Assembly: GCA_005217565.1 (NCBI GenBank)
Contig: SJCO01000002.1
Location: 404,192 to 468,191 of the forward strand
DNA from: Puteibacter caeruleilacunae
GTDB taxonomy: Bacteria; Bacteroidota; Bacteroidia; Bacteroidales; Prolixibacteraceae
Length of the DNA stretch: 64,000 nucleotides
Direction of reading: 5' to 3'
Position numbers and translations under genes: made by a program. This document shows, one piece after another, positions 28,126-38,400 of the stretch. Each line of letters starts with the position of its first letter. Position 1 is the first letter of the stretch. The notes under the pieces were generated by a model. The model saw nothing but the letters and a program-made list of their open reading frames with translations, made no database searches and was not told where the DNA came from.

Positions 28126-31100
28126 TTAAAAGGTGACCTGTACGCCCATACTATAGATTTTCATAACAGGATATGTATTGGTATCCCTTGTCAGTTCTCC
28201 TTCTGGATCAAATATTTTCAGATTGTCGATAGTCAGCAGGTTGTACCCCGTTAGTTTTACAGATAATTTTTTGGCACCAATTGCTTTAAGAATCCTCTTG
28301 TTGGATATATTATAGCCTAAAACCACATTTTTCAGTTTAATATATGATGCATCCTTTAACCAAACTCTTGATAAGGCCGTATTAGGACTACCCGTTGCAT
28401 TCGTGATACGTGGAAACTCAGCAGTTGCAGCAGTTGCTTCTGTCCATCTATTATCAGCTTGATATTGATACAAAGACTGTCCCTGGTAAAATGGACGCAT
28501 AAATGCATGCCCCATACGAATATCACACTCAGAAGCACCAGTCCAGCTCATTGATCCAAAAAATCCTTTATAATCGGCTCCTAAATTAAGACCAAAAGTA
28601 TATGCTGGTCTTTTGGGATTACCGATCTTCGTCACATCGTCACTATCAATAAGACCATCATCATTTAAGTCTCGATATTTAATATCTCCAGGATAAACCT
28701 GCCCCAATGTTGTCGGTAAGGTTTCCACTAAGTTACCTTCCGCATCAAAATCTTCGTTTGAATAAAATCCATCAGCAACATAACCAAAACGATCACCCAC
28801 CGAATGTCCGGTCCTTCTCATATATGGCTCATTAGGAGTAACCTCATCCATAAAGACTATCTCATTCTTTGTATATGAGATATTACCATCAACATAGTAT
28901 TTTACCTTATTAATTTGATCATTCCATTTCAAACTAATTTCATATCCTCGGTTATTCACTTTTCCCATGTTAACTGCAGGAAGTAGATTTGTTCCCAAAG
29001 CAAGCAAGGATGGAATAGTTGATCTTCGAATCAAAATATCCTTACGTTTTTCAATGAAATAGTCGGCGATTAATTTCAAACGATTATCGAAGAAAGTAGC
29101 ATCAAGACCGTAATTCTGCTTCAATGCCTTCTCCCACGTTACATTAGGATTACCCAGTCTAAGTTCATAGGCAGCTTTCTCATACTTTGTATTGGTCAGT
29201 CCAAACACATATCCATTATAATCGGCATAAGAAGAAGACAACGCATTTTTAGAATTGATTGCGTATGAATCAGGTAAGTATAAGAAACGATTCCCAGACA
29301 TATTGTCATTTCCAACCAAACCGACAGAAGCTCGCAATTTTAAATATGAGAGAACATCAGTTTTTGGAAAGAAAGATTCATCGGAGATGATGTATCCTAC
29401 AGAACCTGCAGGAAAGGTACCAAAGCGTTTACCTGGAGCAAAGTTTTCAGATCCATTATATCCAATATTAAATTCTGCCATATAACGTGTTTTGTAGTTA
29501 TATGTCGCTCGTCCAACAAGTCCAATATACCCAGTTGGCACATCACTATAATGAGAAGGGTAATATTTCTTAGTTTGGTTATATAAAACAAGTCCGCCAA
29601 TATTATGATCCCCGAAATCACGATTATAGCGTAAACTTCCCTCAACATACCAGTTACGTCCTCGACCTTTTCCTGCCTCTCCATAGGTACGTTCAAGGTT
29701 TTGTCCGCTAACGCGGTATACTACAGTCTTATCATACCCCTCATCTCCAACTTCCAATCCGGGATCTTTTAATTCTGAATAATAAAACGGAGTATAAGTC
29801 TCAACATGACCATTAACTTGTTGAGTATAATTATAGGTTGTATTGTAAGCACCCTTTACATTTGCCGACAATCCTTTAGTTAAGGCATCCAACTTCTGAA
29901 CCAAGTTCAAATCAAAATTCATCTTATTAGATAGGTTTCTGCGAGTTCCAGATCCATAATATCGATCTAGCACTGTATTGGCCATCTCAATACCAGGGAA
30001 TCGAGTAGGAAACGTTAAGATCTTTTTACCATCAATAATTCCAGGAGAAGCAAAAGGAGGAGACCAGGTAAACTGTTTCCAAATCTGCGATACTGGTTCC
30101 TTTCTGATCCCCACAATTCCACCAATATTCATCTTTAACTCAGTCGTAGGAGTCAAATTTACATCGAGATTCATCCGGTAGTTATAACGCTTATAAGAAT
30201 GGTTATTATCATAATCAAGTCCATCCAATTCTTTGAATAAACCATCCTGAAAAAGATATCCTACAGAAGTAAAATAGCGTACATTCTTTGTCCCTCCCGA
30301 GATATTGACATTGTGCTGTGTTTGAACAGCTGCCTTTTTAAGCAAATAATCCATCCAATCAATACTTGGGTAAATAATCGGATCATCACCTAATCTAAAT
30401 CTTTCTATATCATAAGGAGTAAATGTGAGCATATCTTCCGGGATCCCATCATTTCTTTGCATCTCATTATAAACAGTCGCATATGTATAACTATCAGCGT
30501 ACTTCAGCAAGCGTGTAGGCGCCTGTAAACCAACAGAAGAAGAGACTGAAATCTGAGCTTTCCCTTCAGTTCCACGCTTGGTAGTTACCAAAATAACTCC
30601 GTTTGCTCCACGAACTCCAAAAACAGCAGTTGCAGAAGCATCCTTTAACACATTAATAGATTCTATTTCGTTAGGATCCATTTGAGTGAAACTTCGTTCT
30701 ACTCCATCGACCAAGATTAGTGGAGCCGCTCCTCCTTCTGATAAAGAACCTACACCTCGTACAAAAATCTGAGCGTCATCAGCACCTGGCTGACCACTAC
30801 GCTGAATACTAGAGATTCCCGGGATCTGACCAGCTAACGCATTAGCGACACTTCCACTTGGAGACTTCAATAAAGTTTTGTTTTCAATTCTGGAAATAGC
30901 ACCGGTAAGTGTAGCCTTCTTTTGAACACCATAAGCAACTACGGTAACATCGTCAAGCTCTTCTGCTATTACCTTAAGTACAATATTTATTGTTCCCTGA
31001 CTATTAACAGCAATTTCTTTAGTCTCATAACCAATAAAGGAGACAACTATAATGTCATCTGATTTTACATTAATCGTAAACTCTCCATTACCATTGGTTG

Positions 31101-31398
31101 CTGTCCCCATGGAAGTTCCTTTGATAAATATTGTAGCTCCAGGAATAGGATTTCCGTCTTCATCATTTACCGTACCAGTCAATTTCTTTTGATCGGTAAC
31201 AAAGGAAACTACTTGTTTAACATCTTCCTTTGCTAGATATTGATCTTGCTTATCCGGAAGCATTACTTTCTCATTCGCAGCCGAAGCTTGAATACTCATG
31301 TGCCCAATAAAAAGAGCAAAAACAATGAGCTTCATTACAGAAGTAACCTTTCTGTCGCTACTTAGAAAGCACCGTAAGTAAAATATTGATTTCTTCAT
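28126..31398 (-). CDS. SusC-type TonB-linked receptor (first pair)
   Basis: This 1090-residue receptor starts the operon. A long N-terminal signal region (membrane segment near residues 21-40) precedes a carboxypeptidase-D regulatory-like domain (KLTGTVNDEDGNPIPGATIFIKG, about 72-95), the TonB-box-like region (EELDDVTVVAYGVQKKATLTGA), a plug with VLKDASATAVFGVRGANGV, and the barrel ending in an aromatic strand (SMGVQVTF). It forms the import channel for the glycan. Expression is probably controlled from the promoter and paired repeats at 31455-31522. Confidence 0.96.
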   Translation of the reverse strand: MKKSIFYLRCFLSSDRKVTSVMKLIVFALFIGHMSIQASAANEKVMLPDKQDQYLAKEDVKQVVSFVTDQKKLTGTVNDEDGNPIPGATIFIKGTSMGTATNGNGEFTINVKSDDIIVVSFIGYETKEIAVNSQGTINIVLKVIAEELDDVTVVAYGVQKKATLTGAISRIENKTLLKSPSGSVANALAGQIPGISSIQRSGQPGADDAQIFVRGVGSLSEGGAAPLILVDGVERSFTQMDPNEIESINVLKDASATAVFGVRGANGVILVTTKRGTEGKAQISVSSSVGLQAPTRLLKYADSYTYATVYNEMQRNDGIPEDMLTFTPYDIERFRLGDDPIIYPSIDWMDYLLKKAAVQTQHNVNISGGTKNVRYFTSVGYLFQDGLFKELDGLDYDNNHSYKRYNYRMNLDVNLTPTTELKMNIGGIVGIRKEPVSQIWKQFTWSPPFASPGIIDGKKILTFPTRFPGIEMANTVLDRYYGSGTRRNLSNKMNFDLNLVQKLDALTKGLSANVKGAYNTTYNYTQQVNGHVETYTPFYYSELKDPGLEVGDEGYDKTVVYRVSGQNLERTYGEAGKGRGRNWYVEGSLRYNRDFGDHNIGGLVLYNQTKKYYPSHYSDVPTGYIGLVGRATYNYKTRYMAEFNIGYNGSENFAPGKRFGTFPAGSVGYIISDESFFPKTDVLSYLKLRASVGLVGNDNMSGNRFLYLPDSYAINSKNALSSSYADYNGYVFGLTNTKYEKAAYELRLGNPNVTWEKALKQNYGLDATFFDNRLKLIADYFIEKRKDILIRRSTIPSLLALGTNLLPAVNMGKVNNRGYEISLKWNDQINKVKYYVDGNISYTKNEIVFMDEVTPNEPYMRRTGHSVGDRFGYVADGFYSNEDFDAEGNLVETLPTTLGQVYPGDIKYRDLNDDGLIDSDDVTKIGNPKRPAYTFGLNLGADYKGFFGSMSWTGASECDIRMGHAFMRPFYQGQSLYQYQADNRWTEATAATAEFPRITNATGSPNTALSRVWLKDASYIKLKNVVLGYNISNKRILKAIGAKKLSVKLTGYNLLTIDNLKIFDPEGELTRDTNTYPVMKIYSMGVQVTF

Positions 31399-31454
31399 AA
31401 ATTATTTAGTTTGTTTATCGAAAACTTCATTCATTTCATTGTAAAAACTACTGT

Positions 31455-31522
31455 CAAATCTAAGCCGATACGTCAAAAAATGACATAGGTATTTGATCCA
31501 AACAACCAATACATTTGGTTCA
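31455..31522 (-). promoter_or_regulatory. Promoter and paired direct-repeat operator of the susCDsusCD operon
   Basis: Minus-strand -7 box TAGATTTG (31462-31455) matches TAnnTTTG, but no good -33 element is present, as at activator-dependent promoters. After exactly 28 bp upstream lie two 10-bp direct repeats, ATTTGATCCA (31491-31500) and ATTTGGTTCA (31513-31522), written on the plus strand with starts 22 bp apart. The same layout with the same distances occurs at 35303-35370. The AraC-type domain of the hybrid regulator encoded nearby is the likely ligand (inference). The leader to the ATG is about 50 bases. Confidence 0.75.
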
Positions 31523-31579
31523 AAATCAACTTTATTTAACTGATTATAAGCATCAATCAAGAAAACTCATCTCGAATTA

Positions 31580-31603
31580 ACTCCCTTGTATCACCAAGGG
31601 AGT
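31580..31603. terminator. Hairpin downstream of the heparinase-like gene
   Basis: ACTCCCTTG pairs perfectly with CAAGGGAGT around a 6-base loop, but only a weak T tract follows on the minus strand. It could end the lyase transcript or insulate the susC promoter. Confidence 0.45.
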
Positions 31604-31763
31604 ATTCCTAGTTTTTTAAAAGTAGAAGCGCTACAATACGAATATTGAATATCGGGTAATCATTAATCTTTCTCCATTATCTCGTGAGTATATTTCACAA
31701 CACAATCAATTCATCAAGCTATACTGAATTCCAGCATGCTATTCTGTATCCTTTGATCAATAT

Positions 31764-33890
31764 TTACAGGATATTCATCCGCACAACACCTTTTTTAGCA
31801 TTAAGTAGAATCTTATATGTTTTATCATTGATGATTAAAGTGAAACTTAATTCTCCATTGTTTTTCGTAACAGATGCTTCAATGTTATCCGGTTTCTGGT
31901 TCTTCTTGTAAGGAACTAGTGCCGTTAGAAAAGTTAATTCAGGATCTGACGATTTCTTTTCGGAACAATAACTCCAGGCTGGACGCTGTTCCTTTCGCAA
32001 AATATCATATGATATCCAACCTTCTTCTTTTTCCAATTTAATGTTATTCTCAGTCGAAAAATTCCTGATAATCAAGTTAGCCCCTTTATCAAACTCGGTT
32101 GCAACTGTTAAAGTCTTCTCATCCATTCTATGCTTGCAAGGGACTAAGTGAAAATGACTACGAACTTGACCTTCGGCATTACCAATTGCCTGATCATAGA
32201 TTAAGAAATACTTTTTATCAATAAACAGAGTAGTTCGGCGATGTACCAGATTGTCATAGCTCTGATTTTCATTTACAAGACAGGTAAGATTTGTAGTATC
32301 TTTCCATAAAATGTGCTTTGAAGCGATTTTTATATTCTCATTATTTAACGTAATTGTCTGATGTGCAACTGTACTTTTGAACCATTCTCTCCATTTGGCT
32401 TCCTTAGGATCATCACTTTCATAAATATAAGAGCCTGAATCAATCATAAAATTTCTACCATAAGCATATAACTCAAAACTCTGATTATCAATCTGTGAAT
32501 GCCATGAATAATTAGGATTATTCTTCATCGATAGAAATACAGCATCCGGAGTCCATGCAGACCTAAAGAAATAGAAACCACTCAATGGATAATCAACAGA
32601 TGTTTTAGCTGGTGGATTTCCGTATTTCCCTTGAGATGCAATAAAGTCAAAATAAGGCAATTCAGGTGCATACTTCGATACCTGTTTTCTAAATATTTCT
32701 GCTGCATTTCTGTGTTTCCATGAATCTCCAAACTGACTTATGGTATTATCAGGGAACATCTGATACACATACACTTCGGCCATCTTCACCAATCGCTCAT
32801 AAAAATCCGTTGGAAGATACTTTTCGTATCCATATTCTTTAAATTTGACATACGCATCTGCAAAAATACTTAAGTACATGCTGTGGTAACTAAAGATCAG
32901 CTCGTTGTTCATTCCATCCGGATAAATTTCAATAAACATCCTTTTGGGGATCACCGTTAAAGCATCATTAGTCCATTCTTTCGACTTTTTAAATTCAGGA
33001 AAGTTAATTCCATTTTCAAAAACAGTAACTAATTCGCCCAACAGATGATTTCCCTTCTCGGAATAAACAGTTCTGACGTGCTCTGCGTTCAAATAAAAAC
33101 TACTTAGGAAATAAACCAATGTTTTCGCATCAAACAACTCTTCCTTAATAAAATAAGGAAGTACATTGGTTAATCGTTGACATCTGAAATAGGTTTCCAT
33201 CCCACGAACCAAATACCATGGATCATCATCTTCTACAGGTAAGATATCTTCAGCCAAATCAACCAATTCATATTGCCATTCATAAAAATACTTGTCATCT
33301 CCTGATAGATGGTAGGCCTTAGCAAGTGCTTCCCACCAAAGCAAACGCTGAAACTGAAATGCCCATTCCCGATCCTTTATTTCTTTCCCATCATGAAATG
33401 CAGGTCCTATCCAATCAATGTTACCTCCCCTAAAAACAAGAGGATGTGCATCCTTATTCCCCCTAAAGTAATGGTTTAACGCACTTTCTGATGCTTCCTT
33501 TTCTTTCTCTGATAGCTTTGTTACTGTTGGAACCTGATATTTTTTTACATGCTTAAAGTAATAAAGAAGTTCTTGTTCTACGGTATCCCAATCTTCTGCT
33601 TCGACTGCAATCTTAACCTTTTCGAATCCAGTATATTCAAGATTCAACCATTTTGATAGTTGTTTTATATCAAAATTCGAGTCTGCAGGTAATTTATGTT
33701 GCCAATCTTTTTTAAAGCGCTTTAATTCCTTCTGAACAGATTTAATTTGCTTATCTGTTGCTGTTTGAGCAAATCCCAAATCTACATTCAGAAAAAAGCA
33801 TATAACCAGCAAAACTAACGATACATTTATACCAGTTATTTTACATATCTGATTGCTGGATCCTCTTCTATTATCATTTATAAAATTCAT
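31764..33890 (-). CDS. Heparinase II/III-family polysaccharide lyase
   Basis: This 708-residue secreted enzyme has a membrane/signal segment near residues 22-42. The N-terminal (alpha/alpha) toroid carries REWAFQFQRLLWWEALAKAYHLSGDDKY and EKGNHLLGEL, and a Tyr/His pair in ELIFSYHSMYLSIFADAY that may hold catalytic residues. The C-terminal beta-sandwich shows the family pattern FMIDSGSYIYESD followed by WFKSTVAHQTITLNN. Such enzymes cut uronic-acid polymers (heparin, heparan, hyaluronan-type or alginate) by beta-elimination. PL12 or a related family fits best, but the exact family and substrate are not decided. GH88 lies 71 bp upstream on the same strand and would process the unsaturated ends. 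Confidence 0.88.
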   Translation of the reverse strand: MNFINDNRRGSSNQICKITGINVSLVLLVICFFLNVDLGFAQTATDKQIKSVQKELKRFKKDWQHKLPADSNFDIKQLSKWLNLEYTGFEKVKIAVEAEDWDTVEQELLYYFKHVKKYQVPTVTKLSEKEKEASESALNHYFRGNKDAHPLVFRGGNIDWIGPAFHDGKEIKDREWAFQFQRLLWWEALAKAYHLSGDDKYFYEWQYELVDLAEDILPVEDDDPWYLVRGMETYFRCQRLTNVLPYFIKEELFDAKTLVYFLSSFYLNAEHVRTVYSEKGNHLLGELVTVFENGINFPEFKKSKEWTNDALTVIPKRMFIEIYPDGMNNELIFSYHSMYLSIFADAYVKFKEYGYEKYLPTDFYERLVKMAEVYVYQMFPDNTISQFGDSWKHRNAAEIFRKQVSKYAPELPYFDFIASQGKYGNPPAKTSVDYPLSGFYFFRSAWTPDAVFLSMKNNPNYSWHSQIDNQSFELYAYGRNFMIDSGSYIYESDDPKEAKWREWFKSTVAHQTITLNNENIKIASKHILWKDTTNLTCLVNENQSYDNLVHRRTTLFIDKKYFLIYDQAIGNAEGQVRSHFHLVPCKHRMDEKTLTVATEFDKGANLIIRNFSTENNIKLEKEEGWISYDILRKEQRPAWSYCSEKKSSDPELTFLTALVPYKKNQKPDNIEASVTKNNGELSFTLIINDKTYKILLNAKKGVVRMNIL

Positions 33891-33961
33891 TGCTGTAATA
33901 AATTTAGAAATTAACAGGTTAGCATTCTTTAGTCTTCTCTTTAAAAATGCGGAAAGTACCC

Positions 33962-35134
33962 CTAAAATTTTCTTAGCTCACCATATCTCCTCATTGCCTC
34001 TAAATAATAATAATCAGCATAAACCAGAGGGACATCTACTTCTGAATTGTGTGGATAGCTTCCTGTACTATGCTTCAGTATAAAGTAATTGTTACTCCCC
34101 TCTTCTGCAAGGTATTTCGGTGAGGATAGACTAATTAATATCTTTTCAGCAATATTCATATAGTTCTCTGAATTATCAACATAATTCTGAAGTTCCAATA
34201 ATGCAGAAGCAATAATTGCTGCTGCTGAAGCATCTCGAGGAACATCTGGAATACCTGGTGCATCAAAATCCCAATAAGGGATACAATCATCACATCTCGA
34301 TATTTGGGGCAATACAAAACCTGCCACCTCTTTTGCCCTCTTTAGAAAAGCTTTATTCCCTGTCTCTCTGTAACACATCGTATATCCATATAAAGCCCAA
34401 GCCTGTCCACGTGCCCAAGAAGAACTATTGGAGAATCCCTGATAAGTTCCTTTCGAAACAGGGGCACCGCTAATCGTATCGTAACTTACAACATGGTATG
34501 TACTAAAATTATCACGAAAGTGATTTTTTAAGGTAGTATTAGCATGTCTAACTGCAATATTGCTGTATAAAGAATTTCCAGTTTCTTTTGAAGCCCAAAA
34601 AAGCATCTCAAGATTCATCATATTATCAATAATTACAGGAAACTCCCACTCTCCAAAATCCCATGATCGAATTGCACCCACCTTAGGATTATATCGTGAG
34701 ATTAAAGATTGCGCACCTTTAAGCAATAATTCCCTATAGTCTTTGCCTGAAGTTTCATCAAGTCCATTTCCAAAGCTGCAATAAAGCATGAATCCAAGGT
34801 CATGGGTACCTGTGTTATATTCCTGTCCTTTCAATAAAGAATTATAGCTACTCGCCAATTGCTTGAGTTCTTCATCGCCAGTCATTTTATACATTAACCA
34901 TAGATTCCCAGGATAAAAACCACTCGTCCAATTGGCTGGCTTACCCAAATGAACTTTACCTGTTGGAGTTGTACTTCGTGGAAGTAATCCAGATTGCTCG
35001 TATTCTTTGGCACCTTCTAGCAATTGAACATGTGCTGTTCGCAAACCATTTTCGTACCACTCTGGCACACCATTCTGACAAGCTGTTAAAACTGCTATTC
35101 CCACCAATAAAACCAATAGTTTTATTCTATTCAT
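33962..35134 (-). CDS. GH88 unsaturated glucuronyl hydrolase lipoprotein
   Basis: This lipoprotein has about 390 residues from the preferred ATG at 35134, which gives MNRIKLLVLLVGIAVLTAC directly; the frame is open to 35194. The two family aspartates are in TGTHDLGF (Asp112) and PVIIDNMMNLEML (Asp170). WTSGFYPGNLWLMY and SWARGQAWALYGYTM are further GH88 markers. The enzyme hydrates the 4,5-double bond left by the lyase and releases the terminal unsaturated uronate from oligosaccharides in the periplasm. It heads a two-gene operon with the lyase, driven from the promoter at 35303-35370. Confidence 0.93.
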   Translation of the reverse strand: MNRIKLLVLLVGIAVLTACQNGVPEWYENGLRTAHVQLLEGAKEYEQSGLLPRSTTPTGKVHLGKPANWTSGFYPGNLWLMYKMTGDEELKQLASSYNSLLKGQEYNTGTHDLGFMLYCSFGNGLDETSGKDYRELLLKGAQSLISRYNPKVGAIRSWDFGEWEFPVIIDNMMNLEMLFWASKETGNSLYSNIAVRHANTTLKNHFRDNFSTYHVVSYDTISGAPVSKGTYQGFSNSSSWARGQAWALYGYTMCYRETGNKAFLKRAKEVAGFVLPQISRCDDCIPYWDFDAPGIPDVPRDASAAAIIASALLELQNYVDNSENYMNIAEKILISLSSPKYLAEEGSNNYFILKHSTGSYPHNSEVDVPLVYADYYYLEAMRRYGELRKF

Positions 35135-35302
35135 TTTTGCATCATTTTTACGAACCATTTTCTTCTTCATTACAACATCATAGCAATAATTCAAGCTATG
35201 AGTTAATGAAACATTTCTATTCTGGCCCTAATTACTACTTGGTGCTGAAAGGCACCGAATACTATAATAAAAGCTTTCTCACATTACCTTAAAAGCCTAA
35301 TA

Positions 35303-35370
35303 CAAAAGTATTTTTAATAGTAATTCTAGAGAGTGGACATTTGGTTCATACATGAATGACAATTGGTTCA
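35303..35370 (-). promoter_or_regulatory. Promoter and paired direct-repeat operator of the GH88-lyase operon
   Basis: Minus-strand -7 box TACTTTTG (35310-35303) is followed upstream, after exactly 28 bp, by direct repeats ATTTGGTTCA (35339-35348) and AATTGGTTCA (35361-35370), starts 22 bp apart as written on the plus strand. The distances are the same as at the susC promoter at 31455-31522. No -33 match is seen. The leader is about 163 bases to the preferred ATG. The rest of 35135-35485 holds nothing else recognizable. Confidence 0.78.
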
Positions 35371-35485
35371 AACCCGCATTATTAAAAGGTTTTATGCCAT
35401 AACAACGATTCTATTTTTCGAACACTCTAAATCTCTTTAATTCTTAAATACAAATCATAAAAGGTAGCTAATTCTCATTGTCAAA

Positions 35486-38400
35486 CTATTGTTTGGGATT
35501 TAGGTATTCCGAAGGCAACATTCCTATTTCCTCTTTAAAACATTTTCTAAAATAAGCTACATCCTGAAAACCTACTTTATCTGCGACTTCTGATATCGAT
35601 AGTTTCTTTTCTTCAAGATATTTTGCAGCGGTTTTAACTTTCATATAGCGTAAAAATTCTACTGGAGTTTTGCTAGTAGTTTCTTTTATCTTCCGATACA
35701 TTTTCGATTTACTAAGACCAACCTGTGTATAGATCTCTTCTACTGTCAAATTGGGATTGCTAATATTCTCTTCAATATAGGTAACAATCTTTCGAAGTAA
35801 TTTTTCATCAGCTGGCAACATTCCTCTATCCTGAGCAGGAAGTTTTATTTCTTCACTATACTTATCTCTTAGGAGTCTGGAATGACGAATTAGGTTATCA
35901 ATTTTTATTTTAAGAATTTCAAGACTAAAAGGCTTTGTCATGTAGTCTTCTGCCCCTGTTGATAGACCTTTTTTAATATCTTCCTCCGCTATCTTTGCCG
36001 TTAGAAGAATGATGGGAATATCCTTAAACTCGTCACTACTTTTTACGTTATTACAGAAACTTATTCCATCCATTACCGGCATCATTACATCGGAGATTAT
36101 AAGGTCTGGACGATGCTTCGAAATTAATTCCAGGGCTTGCTTTCCATGATATGCACTAGTCACATTAAAATGCGGTGATAGATAATTTTTAATAAACATG
36201 GAAAGCTCTTTATTATCCTCCACTAAAAGAATATGCCCATTTTTCTGTCCTTTTTCATTAGCCGGAGTAACTTTCTTTGCCTCCTCTTTTTCATCCTCAT
36301 GAGAGATCTGCTGTCTATTTTTTGTCGACTCAATTATCTTAACATCACTCCGACCCTGAAAATGTTCATTCCCTTTTTTCAGCCACGTTTTAAAGACTGT
36401 GCCCTGATCTATCTGACTTTCCACTCCAATACGTCCATTATGCTGTTCCAAAATTGCTTTAGAAAAAGAAAGACCTATCCCCATACCTCCAGAAGTCCAT
36501 TGTACCTTTGAATCTGTCTGGTAATAACGATCAAATATTCTACCTGTCTGTTCAGCTGTCATTCCTGTACCCGAATCCTTAACAGAAATACATATCTGTT
36601 CGGGAGATTCAGAAATTTCAAGTGTTATTTCACCGTCTTCTGGCGTATACTTAAATGCATTGGAAAGTAGATTATAATAAACATGTTCTAATTGGGTTGG
36701 ATCAGCCCAAATAGCGATATCTTCATTCTTATACACAAATGATAAATTGATTCCATGCCGTTTTGCTAACTGTTTAAACGACTTATGGATTGGGGTGAGA
36801 TATTGAACCATATTAATAGGCTGCACCAATAACTGCAAATAACCATTTTCCATTTTTTGAAAGGTCAAAAGCTGTTTTACTAACCGAACAAGGCGTTGCG
36901 TATTTTGCCTCACATATTCCAGATTGGTCGACAAAAAGAGATCTGTCTGAGTCTTTTCAATCATACTTTCCAAAGGAGCAGTGATCAATGACAATGGAGT
37001 GAAAAATTCGTGAGATACATTTGCATATAACTTATTTCTCATCTCACTGAATTCCTTTGCTTTTTCAACTTCTATCGTTTTAATTTTGAGTTTATTTCTC
37101 ATACTCTGTCGATAGAGAAAGTATGCAAAAATTAAACTGATTATCATCAGACCGAACAATACATATAACAATATAGCCCACCAAGTAAGCCACCAAGGAG
37201 GAAGAATCCTCACTCTAACATGTTTATCCTGATGATTCCATATTCCATCATTATTCAAAGCCTTAACTCGAAATACGTACTCACCTGCTGGGAGTGATGA
37301 ATATGAAGCATATCGTTTGTTTTGAACGTCATGCCACTCTTCGTCAAATCCCTCTAAAATGTACGTATACTTATTGTGTTCCGGATCAATATAGTTTAAT
37401 GCAACAAATTCAAATGTAAAACGTGACTGATCATGATTTAACACTATTTCCTCTGTTTCATCAAGAGGTTTTGAAAGAATATTCGTTCCATCATTGGGTA
37501 AGACTCTATCATTATGAACCTTTAATCCCTGAAATATTACTGATGGAACAAAAGTGTTAATTCTAATATTAGCAGGGTAAAATGAGATGAATCCATCAAT
37601 ACCACCAACACAAATCTCGTTATTATGGCGGAGAATTAAACTATTGAGTGTAAATTCACGAATAGGAATACCTGAAAAATAGTCGTAATTGTTTATTTCA
37701 TAGGTCTCCTTATTAAAAGAACACACACCTTGAGGATGTGAAATCCATAAATTTCCAATCTTATCCTTGACAATCTTATTAAATGTATTGGAAGGAAAAC
37801 CGTCATTAGTGAGGTATTGTTTCAACTTTTGCATTTCGGGATTATACTGAATAAGTCCACCGCCTTTACTTGCTAACCAAAGATCTCCGTTTTTATCTTC
37901 ATATATTCCATTAATAGCCATCGGCTTGACAAAATCTTCGCTCAAATTTGTAAGATGATGTTTAAAACTATTTGTATTGGGACAAAATTCATCAAGAATT
38001 CCACTACGAGTCCCTATCCACATACGATCTTTTCTATCCTTAAATAGTGTTATTATCATATTCTCTGACAGACTGCTTGAGTCATCAGCATTACTCTTAT
38101 ATGAAACAAAGGTTTCTTCTTTTGGATTATAGACTATAATTCCATCATTGTTTGTTCCAATCCACAACTGCTTATCCTTATCAAAGCATAAATATTCTAA
38201 GTTATTAACAGGTAATTCTTTTCCTAGCTTAGAGCTACTCTGAACAATCGTCAATTTTTTTGTTTTAGGATCGAACACCCTCACTCCATTAAACGAAGTT
38301 GCGACCCAAAGCCTTTCTTCATCATCAAAAATCATTGATTTTATGGGAGGAATCATGCCATCGGTCTCATTTCCAATTTTAAAATGACAAAAGACATTAG

